Shown here piece after piece: positions 9,083-19,198 of a stretch of DNA of 64,000 nt. This DNA comes from Protonemura montana (Eukaryota > Arthropoda > Insecta > Plecoptera > Nemouridae). The number at the start of each line of letters is the position of its first letter. Position 1 is the first letter of the stretch. Made by a program: the position numbers and the translations under genes. The notes below the pieces were generated by a model. The model had not been told where the DNA came from and made no database searches. It saw only the letters and a program-made list of their open reading frames with translations. The stretch lies in contig OX387608.1 in assembly GCA_947568835.1 (NCBI GenBank), positions 4,998,001 to 5,062,000 on the forward strand, read 5' to 3'.

Positions 9083-9830
9083 TCACATATGTACCATGGG
9101 TATAGCATGACCTAGCATAGGAGGTTCAATGGTAGATTCAACGCTTGGTAGCCATGGAGATGCTGAGATCGCCTGACAGAGCTTCTCAATTCTGCTATCT
9201 TATGTTACTACGGGTATATCATGGCCTAGCATAGGAGGTTCAATGGTAGATTCAACGCTTGGTAGCCATGGAGATGCTGAGATCGCCTGACAGAGCTTCT
9301 CAATTCTGCTATCTTATGTTACCACGGGTATATCATGGCCTAGCATAGGAGGTTAAATGGTAGATTCAACGCTTGGTAGCCATGGAGATGCTGAGATCGC
9401 CTGACAGAGCTTCTCAATTCTGCTATCTTATGTTACCACGGGTATATCATGACCTAGCATAGGAGGTTAAATGGTAGATTCAACGCTTGGTAGCCATGGA
9501 GATGCTGAGATCGCCTGACAGAGCTTCTCAATTCTGCTATCTTATGTTACCACGGGTATATCATGGCCTAGCATAGGAGGTTCAATGGTAGATTCAACTT
9601 TTGGTAGCCATAGAGATGCTGAGATCACCTGACAGAGCATCTCAATTCTGCTATCTTATGTTACCACGGGTATATCATGGTCTAGCATAGGAGGTTCAAT
9701 GGTAGATTCAACGTTTAGTAGCCATGGAGATGCTGAGATCGCCTGACAGAGCTTCTCAATTCTGCTATCTTATGTTAACACGGGTATATCATGGTCTAGC
9801 ATAGACGGTTCAATGGTGGATTCAACGGTA
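9083..9830 (-). repeat. 114-bp tandem repeat, array B (about 6.5 copies), inverted
   Basis: Same unit as array A, read on the opposite strand (CTAGCATAGGAGGTTCAATG, GGTAGCCATGGAGATGCTGA, CTTATGTTACCACGGGTATA). It starts about 150 bp upstream of the axo-like start codon. Copies at the right end (9590-9830) are more diverged, as is usual for array edges. Confidence 0.93.
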
Positions 9831-9839
9831 CACCATTCA

Positions 9840-10130
9840 AGATTACTGTGAAGTGAAGTTCCTAAAGATAAACGCAGCTACATTACAATAATAATAACTC
9901 GCACACAAAGCGTAGGTAGTTAATTTCCATGCAATTCGTCCCGTTCCACGCCGCTTAGTGAATGCATGCATCTCATTGAATCGAGGCGCCAAACCCGAGC
10001 GCTGAGCCAGCCAATGTGCAGCGGACACTGCACGTGAATGTGCAACAAACATTGCACCCAGCTTCCTTATCCGCACGTCAAACGCTCGTTAGCCTCTCGC
10101 GACTGGTGCAATCGCAATGTCTAATTATAT
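9840..10130. promoter_or_regulatory. Candidate upstream regulatory island of the axo-like gene
   Basis: A unique, GC-richer segment lies between arrays B and C, about 0.9-1.2 kb upstream of the axo-like ATG. Short CpG-containing words (GCGCC, GAGCG, CTCGCGA, CACGTGAATG) are dense here compared with flanks. It could hold the true promoter or a 5'UTR exon. No core promoter motif is convincing, so this is an inference from position and composition. Confidence 0.3.
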
Positions 10131-10310
10131 CACCGAGTGTAAAGTGGCCGCTAGAAGAGTAGGTACACAGCGAAGTTGTAATGATATAAGTTCTATTTCT
10201 TTCATTTTAATTAGATTCGGACGGCATTCTGCATCCTGTATGAGGTCTGGTCAATCGCTATTCACCAAATTCTACAAGCTAAAATATTTGTTGAATTTGG
10301 AGCTATTATG

Positions 10311-10976
10311 TACCTACCTGTGGTAACATAAGATAGCAGAATTGAGAAGATCTGTCAGGCGATCTCAACATCCCCATGGCTACCAAACGTTGAATCTACC
10401 ATTGAACCTCCTATGCTAGGCCTTGATATACCCGTGGTAACATAAGAAAGCAGAATTGAGAAGCTCTGTCAGGCGATCTCAGCATCTGCATGGCTACTAA
10501 AAGTTGAATCTACCATTGAACCTCCTATGCTAGGCCATGATATACCCGTGGTAACATAAGATAGCAGAATCGAGAAGCTCTGTCAGGCGATCTCAGCATC
10601 TGCATGGCTACTAAAAGTTGAATCTACCATTGAACCTCCTATGCTAGGCCATGATCTACCCGTGGTAACAAAATATAGCAGAATTGAGAAGCTCTGTCAG
10701 GCGATCTCAGCATCTCCATGGCTACTAAAAGTTGAATCTACCATTGAACCTCCTATGCTAGGCCATGATATACCCGTGGTAACAAAAGATAGCAGAATTG
10801 AGAAGATCTGTCAGGCGATCTCAACATCTCCATGGCTGCCAAACGTTGAATCTACCATTGAACCTCTTATGCTAGGCCATGATCTACCCGTGGTAACAAA
10901 AGATAGCAGAATTGAGAAGCTCTGTCAGGCGATCTCAGCATCTCCATGGCTACCAAACGTTGAAACCACCATTGAA
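10311..10976 (+). repeat. 114-bp tandem repeat, array C (about 5.8 copies)
   Basis: Direct orientation, inverted relative to array B, with a 480-bp spacer. Units match arrays A and B with scattered substitutions. Because 114 is divisible by three, the repeat leaves a 38-residue periodic open frame at 10641-11027, which is not a protein gene. Confidence 0.92.
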
Positions 10977-11645
10977 CGTTCTAGTGATATTTTTTTTTCA
11001 AAGATAGGAGGAAAAAATATAATTTAAAAAAAATTGTCAGGAGTGTTCGATTCTCTGCTGGAGCAAAGTGGCGAGAAGTCAACGAAACCTTGTTATAGCA
11101 TCCCGAAAAAGATAAATGTTCATACATGTCGTAACTGATAAAAGTTAGGTTAGTTGGAAGTGTTATTTACAACACATTGCGAGTGCAATTAAATCTCAAG
11201 TATTACTTTTTTCCTGTCAGTTCACCGATTTTTGTCGAAGCCTAACCAGGAACAACAAGCAATTACCAGTGCACCCTTAATTGAACTCCCATTAGAGCCA
11301 AGTGCTAATGATCCTGCTCTGGTCGGGGTCCACTAGCCCAGATGCCGGACATGAAGACTGACAATTAGTCTTGTAATTACCACCGAGGAGGTAATAGAAG
11401 CAAAGCCTCGTTTTAATTAAGGTATTGTTCTTGTCTTACTCGGGTTGCAATTGCAAAGATGAGCAGAAGAAGATCTGTTTGTCTTGAATCAATTTCGTGT
11501 TGACGGATTACCAATAGACATCGGTACATTTTTGGGAACATCAATTTGCCAATTTATAAAAATGTATCCCATTTGGGAATAGGAAATGTTCACCCTGTTT
11601 GGGAGGGTTGAAACTTTTTTTCTTATGAAAACTAGTGTTACAGCC
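10977..11645. other. Unique sequence, no gene recognised
   Basis: Mixed-composition sequence. The part around 11270-11410 is less AT-rich than its flanks, but no open frame or motif explains it. Confidence 0.4.
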
Positions 11646-11647
11646 AC

Positions 11648-12215
11648 CTTACGGGAGAGAGGTTGGAGGGATGAAAGTTAGTACAGCAACTTCAATCGCC
11701 TTGCTTATCAACCTCTCGACAGCATGGATTTGTGGAGGAATCCTGTTGTTCGCGTTGTACCGTCCTTCGGAAGGGACGTTAAGCCGGTGGTACCCTTGGT
11801 GCTTCAGCAAAAGCAATACGTGCCGATACCGGATACTTCCCCCTCTCTTTTACATAAAGTAAGGTTCATAATTTTAACAAAAACTATTTGAAATATGTTT
11901 TGAATGCTAAGTAAAGGGCTACTAAATTTCCCGACGTTTCGTAACATGTACTGGTTCATGTTTGGACTTCCAAACAGTCCAAACATGAACCAGTACATGT
12001 TACGAAACGTCGGGAAATTTAGTAGCCCTTTACTTAGCATTCAAAACATATTTCAAATAGTTTTTCTTAAAACTAGTGCTTAAGATAAATCAAGTAGACA
12101 TGAGTCTAAAAACCATCATAAGGTTCATCATCCTCACCTTCACCCATTCATTGACCGACGACTTTTAAACAGTGCCACAAGACCCGCTGTCAAAACAGTA
12201 CATCGTTGAACAATC
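11648..12215 (+). mobile_element. 5S-SINE body interrupted by a palindromic element
   Basis: The SINE body runs from GGGAGAGAGGTTGGAGGGAT to about 11859, and its 3' part resumes at 12129 (CATCCTCACCTTCACCCATT, then CAGTACATCGTTGAAC). It lacks the 5S head. The 249-bp insertion at 11870-12118 is flanked by a 10-bp direct repeat. Confidence 0.82.
11870..12118. mobile_element. Palindromic element, family B, with perfect 89-bp arms
   Basis: Arms 11879-11967 and 11977-12065 are exact reverse complements around a 9-bp spacer. Each arm carries TTTTGAATGCTAAGTAAAGG and CCCGACGTTTCGTAACATGT. A single-copy right tail (ACTAGTGCTTAAGATAAATC, GACATGAGTCTAAAAACC) follows. TAAGGTTCAT at 11860-11869 and 12119-12128 is the target-site duplication. 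The motif ACGAAACGTCGGG and the variable duplication suggest a Penelope-like retroelement origin (inference). The open frame on the minus strand (11804-12040) is an artefact of the palindrome. Confidence 0.85.
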
Positions 12216-12931
12216 TGTTTGAAATAGTTTTTGTTAATCCTTAAATCAATCGACAGAGATCAAAATTGAACCAAAAATCAATCAACGTAATCGATTACAA
12301 GAGTATATGGTTGGTTTGACTGTCATTTATGTCTTGGCATCGGAATCTGTCCACTCTGTCAGTACATATCACTTATTTGGCATAATTATTACCACGACCA
12401 GCGAGGAGTGATATGGTGTTCAGTTTACTAGGTGGAAGTTACCATGCTGATATATTAAAGGGATTGTATCGCCTCCATCTGTTTTTTCTGGGGGGTCCAG
12501 GAAACAAAATCCGATTTTGTTTTCCTTTTATTTGAGTTGGTAAATCATGTTTCAGAAACTAAAAAAATCTCTTTTAATGCACATTTTCCGGAAAATCCAT
12601 TCTAAAAAAATATATATATAAAAACTGGATACAACTAAATAGTGAGGCTTTTAAAAATGGTTGTCTCGAGTTTTTTTTTTTATGTGTAGTTTAGTAGTGT
12701 TGACAGATTAAAGAAATTTGGAATCCACAGCTGCTACGAAAACTTGTTTTTTTTTAGAAAAACACCGGGAACAGGTTCTTTTACAAAGCGTGTAAATATA
12801 AGACGAAATAATATTTTTAATATTGAAAAGCGTCAATCTGTTGCCAATAGTGTGATGAGTCGCCTAGCTTTTGTTTCGTCGCGATCTGACAAGTGGTTTG
12901 GCCGATTAGTTGCATCCAGTAAACCTAGAAA
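12216..12931. other. AT-rich sequence, no gene recognised
   Basis: It holds homopolymer runs and a TATATATATA tract near 12611. Nothing else is supported. Confidence 0.45.
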
Positions 12932-13383
12932 TATACCTGAGTAAGCTCCCACTCCAATAGACCTGAGTAAGCTCCCACTCCAATAGACCTGAGTAAGCTC
13001 CCACTCCAATAGACCTGAGTAAGCTTCCATTCCAATAGACCTGAGTAAGCTCCCACTTCAATAGACCTGAGTAAGCTTCCACTCCAATAGACCTGAGTAA
13101 GCACCCACTCCAATAGACCTGAGTAGCTCCCACTCCAATAGACCTGAGTACACTCCCACTCCAATAGACCTGAGTAAGCTCCCACTCCAATAGACCTGAG
13201 TAAGCACCCACTCCAATAGACCTGAGTAAGCACCCACTCCAATAGACCTGAGTAAACTCCCACTCCAATAGACCTGAGTAAGTTCCCACTCCAATAGACC
13301 TGAGTAAGCACCCACTCCAATAGACCTGAGTAAGCACCCACTCCAATAGACCTGAGTAAGCTCCCACTCCAATAGACCTGATT
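12932..13383 (-). repeat. 26-bp minisatellite, array 1 (about 17 copies)
   Basis: The unit, read on the minus strand, is GAGCTTACTCAGGT followed by CTATTGGAGTGG. Variants swap GAGC for GTGC, and one unit near 13118 is a base short. The unit has no stop codon in any minus-strand frame, so three overlapping open frames of 100-160 residues with a 26-residue periodicity appear. They are artefacts of the repeat. The same unit forms a larger array at 39824-40509 on the other strand. Confidence 0.95.
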
Positions 13384-13914
13384 AACAAGATATGCTTTCA
13401 GTTCAAGCCAATTTTACCAAATGCGGTGCGCTTTGATGTGGAATTCTCTTCGACGCTTATTGACTCTAAATCAAAACTCCCACGAAAAGCAGTAAAAACT
13501 TTGTATTGTCCCAGGTTAGGTATGACCTATCCATGACACGTGACTTCAATGGAAGATGGTATGTCAATAAAAAGGAATGATTACAATTCCTGCGTGGTAA
13601 TCGGAAAGGTTTCGGACGAGTATTTCGCTGCCCACACTTTCAGAGCAAGCGTCGTTATTAGCGGCCCACGCCGTCGACACGTGACAGGAGACAATTGATG
13701 GACGTGATTCAAGTGCTAAATGCAATCAAAGTTCTCAGTATCTGGGGTCATCTTGGTGCAGACTTGTCAATGAAGTCCTTACACTCGAGAAGACATCGAC
13801 TACTTGCTTTTTAAAGATGCATTTTCGTTTTTGAAAGCTGGTAAATTCGGTACTTTAGGAGTCTGGAGTTTTTCTTTTACGTGTCTTTATTAAGGATATT
13901 AATTACTGCTTTCA
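13384..13914. other. Unique sequence, no gene recognised
   Basis: It includes a slightly GC-richer stretch near 13600-13700 with an E-box (CACGTG). No exon is supported. Confidence 0.4.
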
Positions 13915-14060
13915 TCCTTTATAAAGTAACAGGTACAAGTTACGAAACGTTAGGAAATTTAGTTGTTCTATACTTAGCATTCAAAACCCAATTGAATAGT
14001 TTTTGTCAAGACCAGTGCTAAGGTTAGATTAAGTAGACATCAGTCTAAACACAATAATTA
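13915..14060 (+). mobile_element. Half of a palindromic element, family B
   Basis: It matches the right arm and tail of the copy at 18969-19198: ATAAAGTAACAGGTACAAGT, ACGAAACGTTAGGAAATTTA, CTTAGCATTCAAAACCCA and GTAGACATCAGTCTAAAC. The left arm is missing. Confidence 0.78.
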
Positions 14061-14929
14061 TGCATGATTACTTAAAGGTGAGTTAGAAGCTTGTAACTTC
14101 TTGCACCTGACCAAACTAAAAATAAAAATAGAATTCTCTGCTCATTGCAATCATTTGCAATTTAAATCGGCTATCAAAACTTGTATGGCTGATTAAACTG
14201 GATCTAAAGCAGAGACATTTTTGGAGTATAGGGTGTACAAACATTTACAATTTTGAAATCCTATAAAGCGTTATAGAGCTGAATAGATTAGAGAGCAGTA
14301 GACGGGATTTGTGGGTCGAGGCACCCCTAACATAAAATGTGACAAAGTCATTTTGAACGCAATTTAATAGCACATTTTGGTAAGCAACATATTAGAAATT
14401 TTCAATTTGAAAATTGGTATTCATGATCAGTTTTGATCCGTGAAAAATCACGTTTTTCTTCATCTTGATCTAGAAATATTAGAAATATTGATTTTGTTTT
14501 TTAAGAATATATCAAGCACCTGGGAAGCGTCTATCTCTGGTTCTTTGTTCTCTATGACAGTTTCATATTTGTCTGCATCCCAATACTTATAAAGTGTAAT
14601 CTTATGAAGAAACAGCACCTTTTATCTTAAAAATCGTGACCCTACCCAGAACTTCGCATGTACACAAACTTGACTGAGAAATCGTCTCACTGTTGCGTCA
14701 CATCTTTGTTAGTTCCGGTGGTTATGGCAAGAAAAAAGAATTGACACACGAAGTTTGCGCTCCATTACCTAGTGGTCCCTACATAAAAACTACCGCACAC
14801 ATGGCCACATGGTGTCAGTTCACAGCGAGACAGAGTTCGTTGGTCCACTTCTTAAGGTTGAGATAAGGCTTTAAAAATATACTTGTTGAATAAACAGTGG
14901 TTACAGTGTCATCAGCTCTGAGGTTTGGT
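14061..14929. other. AT-rich sequence, no gene recognised
   Basis: No repeat or exon shared with the rest of the window was seen. Confidence 0.4.
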
Positions 14930-15048
14930 GCAAGAATATTGGCGGAATATTGGTGGTATTGAATATCGAATACAAGAAAATTGGTGGTATTGGACGTTGA
15001 AAACAGGAATATTGGTGGAATATTGGGGGAATATTGGCAGCATTGGTG
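14930..15048. repeat. Degenerate AATATTGGTGG minisatellite
   Basis: Repeats of 9-12 bp such as AATATTGGCGG, AATATTGGTGG and AATATTGGGGG occur irregularly across about 120 bp. A 94-residue minus-strand frame spans them and shows the periodic N-x-P/I composition expected from the repeat. Confidence 0.7.
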
Positions 15049-16445
15049 CACTGACCTGTCTAGAGATACCGAAGACCCTCCAAAAGGTCGGAAAGACATT
15101 TTGTCATTTTATTAGTAATCCCCAAAAATCATCAACTGAAAGTGAGAGCAAAGAGTCTTCAGCAATCCGGTGCCAAGAAAGGAAATAAGCTAAGTCCTGT
15201 AAGAGCTCACATGTCTTAATTTTGGATCGAGTTTTTATGAATCCTATTAATTAGGCTGCAACAACCCGAAAACTATTTTTAAATACTTGAAAATCAACGC
15301 ACGCCAATTTTCCCCATTTTGACTGAAACTTATAGCTTTTTACCCTAAGCTATTATGATATCGATCTTTTCCTTGCGGGCTGAGGAGATGTTTCTTCGTT
15401 TTTGGCCACTCAATCTAGATTAGGAGCCCAAAATGTGTCCTTAGCGAAAGGGCCAAAAATTTGTTCTGCATCTAAGCCCAAAACTTGCCCTGAGCGTAGG
15501 GACCCAATGCCTTGAGCGTAGGAGCTTAGGTACCCAAAACGTGTCCTGCGCCGAAGGCCCCTATCAAACTAGACACGACCCGACCATGCCATGCTCAGTA
15601 ATTAAAGTCGGACGACTACGTCAAGTCAATATCTTAGAGGTAAAGACACATAATTGTCAGAAACTTAGTGCACTCCGCTGAGAATTATTGTTTTTAAATA
15701 TAGTTCAAAGAAAGTGAGCTCGCGCCTAATCTGAATGGTAATCTCTGTCTGTATTTGCTTCAAAAGGTATACATTGACCAGACGTTCATGGCATATTCCA
15801 GTTTCTGCCTAAAAACCAGTACACGAGACGAGATGCTCAATTCCAAAGAAGTTATTAAACTAGCAATTAAAGGTGTAGTAATGATTTTAAATTGCTGTAA
15901 TTTTCAGTTTTACTGTTTGTTTTCAATGTTAGAGCCTTCCGAAACTCGGCGTAAACTGAAAACATTTTTCCATTTCACGTACTATTTCTCAGCCAGTTCT
16001 AGTGTATAGATTATTTTAGTTATTTTGGTCTAAAACGAGTTTTGCTGTAATATGTTTGCTCATTAATTCAGTGTAATTAGGGGTTGTTATATATTCTGGA
16101 ACAAGACAATACTGGCTTGGTCCCTGGGTATTTTAATTATTTAAAATCTACATTCGTAATGGTTTTAGATAGGGGTGAGGAGGCGAAGGGGTAACACAGG
16201 GAGCGCCGTGGCACGGGCATGATATACCCCCGACCACCTCCACACCCTCCCTCGCTTTCACAGGCAATATAAGTAATCAACAGATAATATTAGTTATAAT
16301 TCAGTTATTTCAGATATAATTAAGGTATTTTCCAGATAATATAACCACGGACTAGATTTTAAAGGGCATTTTTTCAGCTACAATTTTGCCAGCTTCTTTA
16401 AAAAAGAAAAGAAACGTAGAACCGTTGAGTACTCCTTAGTAAAAT
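15049..16445. other. Gene-free stretch with a degenerate short repeat at 15428-15562
   Basis: Between 15428 and 15562, segments such as GCCCAAAATGTGTCCTTAGC, AGCCCAAAACTTGCCCTGAG and TACCCAAAACGTGTCCTGCG repeat loosely three to four times (spacing 35-60 bp). The rest is AT-rich. The 84-residue frame at 15755-16009 has no domain or splice support. Confidence 0.5.
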
Positions 16446-16845
16446 CGTTGAGTGTAGGTTATAGGTAGAGTTTCAACGTCAATGTTACAGTCTCTGCGTG
16501 AAAAATGACTACCTTACCGACAAAAATGCAGAGTACCGGAAGTTCACGTTAAGTGGAGCCACTGTCGTATGAAATTTAATTTCGATATTTATCGTATTTA
16601 CTCGCTTCTTAATATTGTTACGTGTATATCAATCGTTGAGGTAAACATTGATGAAGATTTTTTGAGCATGAAAAGTTTCAAAAGTGAGTTAACCTACGAG
16701 AAATATCGAAATTAAAATTCATACGACAGTGGCTCCACTTAACGTGAACTTCCGGTACTCTGCATTTTTGTCGGTAAGGTAGTCATTTTTCACGCAGAGA
16801 CTTTAACATTGACGTTGAAACTCTACCTATATCCTACACTCAACG
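16446..16845. mobile_element. Foldback MITE, 400 bp, family A, second copy
   Basis: The ends CGTTGAGTGTAGGTTATAGG and CTATATCCTACACTCAACG are inverted, and the arms extend inward through CCTTACCGACAAAAATGCAG and ATTTCGATATTT. It is about 90 percent similar by eye to the copy at 4992-5415, but lacks GATGGCCGCC in both arms. The flanks GTAAAAT and GTAGAAC are only a weak target-site duplication. Confidence 0.85.
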
Positions 16846-16852
16846 GTAGAAC

Positions 16853-18960
16853 TAATGGCTTTAAAGCCCCAAAAAAAATGTCCTCCAAAGTTTTAGAGGA
16901 ATGTCTTTGCAAATTTTACGAAATAAATAGTAATTATCCTTGCCATTTAATCATTTCTCATGAAAGATTCAATTGCATTTTTGGTGAGGTTGCCATATAT
17001 GGTGAGATGCGGTTCAATAACATGTGTATAAAGTGCTCTAACGAGGAGTAATTATGTTATGTACTTTTACACTTAACCCTGCAATTAAACAATTTAACAA
17101 TTTCCAGTTTAGCCGTTGGCACGAATTAAAGATGTCAGTAATAGTAGTACTCATCACGAATTGAGCGGAAATAAAAAACATGTCTGGCTCGGCTTTTTAT
17201 TGCTGGTCAAACAAGTGACAGCTCGTTTTCCAGCATTTCAGATTGACAACTGGCCCTGCGGCACTGATCTAATGGCGTCGGTGAATGTTAGGTTGATGAT
17301 GAGGATGATGATGAAACTAGTCTAGCCTAGAAGGGAGGTTGCACATTTATCTAGTCTAGCTCCCTTTCTATTCTTCGCTTGCTGCTTTCAACTCCTTAGT
17401 AAAATCACCAGAAAAGCAAAAAATTAGGCTTCAAAAGTAATATTCACAGCAAAAAGAGTAATAAACGAGGAAGTGTTGTAAAAGGTGATATCTTTTATGT
17501 GAAAGGTATATAATTGATTTATTGTATTGCAAAAGTGCGATAGTAATTAAAATATGTCGGTTCCATCAGTGACTTAACTAAAGTGTCAAGCAACCAGTTC
17601 CTATTAAGACGGATTCATTGTCGATGATTTAATTGCCTGCAAGATAGCTGATAAAACTTGGATGCCAATCATTTCAGCCGGTTGCACTTTGACACTTTGC
17701 TTGGCACACTGATCTTGATTTTCCAACGATATGTCGCTTCGTTGTCGAACATGTGTTGTTTGATTTCTTTCATCTAAACGCGGTCGGTCACTCAATTTAA
17801 TTTCATTTAATGTTTGGTGCCGTCAAAACGATATTGAGACGACATGTGATTTAACTTTGTTAGGACCGCTATATGTGTGGTTATGTTCAATTTGAGATGG
17901 AATTTGATAAGCAATTGATGTCTTTTGATCAGTTCTGAGACCAATTTGTCTAAAAAAAAAAAAACAATTACTGTCGGCATATGTCAAAAAGAACAAGTAT
18001 TTCAATCGCCGAAAAGATTTTAGTTGCTTTTGGGCTGTAGCCTCATTAGAAAAAAATTACCTCAGACTCATCTCGATCAAAAAAATGCGTTCTGTTTCCG
18101 AATTGAAGGTCACTCTGAATTGAGCACAATCCAAAAATACTTTGATAATCTTTCCCATTGAAATAAATGAGTAATATTTGCGGCATTAAGACCATGCATC
18201 GTTTAACATTTGATTCAGCACTACAGAACTTTGTGACCAGCACGAACCGACGATGCCTCTCCTCTCTGCATTTCAATTCATCGTTGCACTTGCCCTAGAA
18301 ATTTAACTCAATGAAATTCACTCTACCAATTCAATCAAACCATTAAATCCGACGGCAGCTCCCGGGCAATTTCAATTACGTCCATTTTCATTTCAAACAG
18401 AGACGTTACAGTGTGAATTACATTTATTATATTATATATTTTATAATCTTAAAGTGACCACGTGGTCATCAGGTTACCGCAACGTCGAATGCTGAAACCA
18501 GTTTTGAATACTGAAAGAATTGATATTAATTGCACTTTCCCTATTTGATACTTTAAGGTCAGAAATCTTGTTCCAATGTTATTAAAACTAAAAGCATCGC
18601 GCGTTGGCTTATGTCAGAATGATTGTGCTATAATCATTTTGTAACTGTGTCTAATATTTTCGGCGTCTTTTCACCTGTACGCAGGTAAGTTGCACCCGCT
18701 GGTAGCTCGGCTGGAAGTCAATAGATCTTCACACGGATGATAAGGCGACGACCTATTTACTTATCAACCGATACTTGTTCTAATCGTCGATGAATGGTAA
18801 TGACCTTTTTTTGCAAAACACATTTCTAATCTAAGAAATTGTGCCAAGAAATTCTCGATATCTTGAAAAAAAGTAACACGTGGACTTTACAGACAGTGAT
18901 AGGTAAAAGATGAGTTTTCTGGTTGCTAACAAAATATTGAAGTGATGAAAAAAAGCTTGT
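16853..18960. other. Gene-free stretch
   Basis: AT-rich sequence with a SINE fragment at 17244-17340. Frames at 17604-18276 on the minus strand are short, lie in different frames and lack domains. I see no gene here. Confidence 0.45.
17244..17340 (-). mobile_element. 3' fragment of the 5S-headed SINE
   Basis: It contains GACAACTGGCCCTGCGGCAC, AATGGCGTCGGTGAATG and ATGATGAGGATGATGATGAA, ending after CTAGCCTAGAAGGGAGG. The body and tail are lost. Confidence 0.8.
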
Positions 18961-18968
18961 TAAACCGA

Positions 18969-19198
18969 GGTTTTGAATGCTTAATGAATAACAACTAAAT
19001 TTCCCGACGTTTCGTAACTTGTACCTGTTACTTTATCAAGAGTGAAAACTGCAAAGGATTTCTTTCACCCTTGATAAAGTAACAGGTACAAGTTACAAAA
19101 CGTTGGTAAATTTAGTTGTTCTTCACTTAGCATTCAAAACCCAGTTTAAAAAGTTTTTGTCAAAACTAGTGCTTAAGTTAGATAAAGTAGACATGAGG
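18969..19198. mobile_element. Palindromic element, family B, with hammerhead-like arms
   Basis: Arms at about 18969-19046 and 19065-19142 are inverted copies with some mismatches. Inside the right arm TTGATAAA is followed by GTAAC, an 8-base loop, and GTTAC, then ACAAAACGTTGG. The left arm, read on the minus strand, keeps GAAACGTCGGG after the same stem. This resembles the stem II plus GAAA region of hammerhead motifs in Penelope-like elements, but the CUGANGA strand is degenerate. A single-copy tail runs to GTAGACATGAG. Confidence 0.75.

Noticed and set aside
10641..11027. 128-residue frame with a 38-residue repeat
   Set aside because: The 114-bp unit is divisible by three, and other arrays of the unit carry stops in this frame.
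11804..12040. 78-residue minus frame
   Set aside because: It spans the two arms of a palindrome, giving mirrored translation by chance.
12906..13388. Three overlapping minus frames of 104-160 residues with a 26-residue repeat
   Set aside because: They follow from a 26-bp unit without stops in three frames. No start context, signal or flanking exon.
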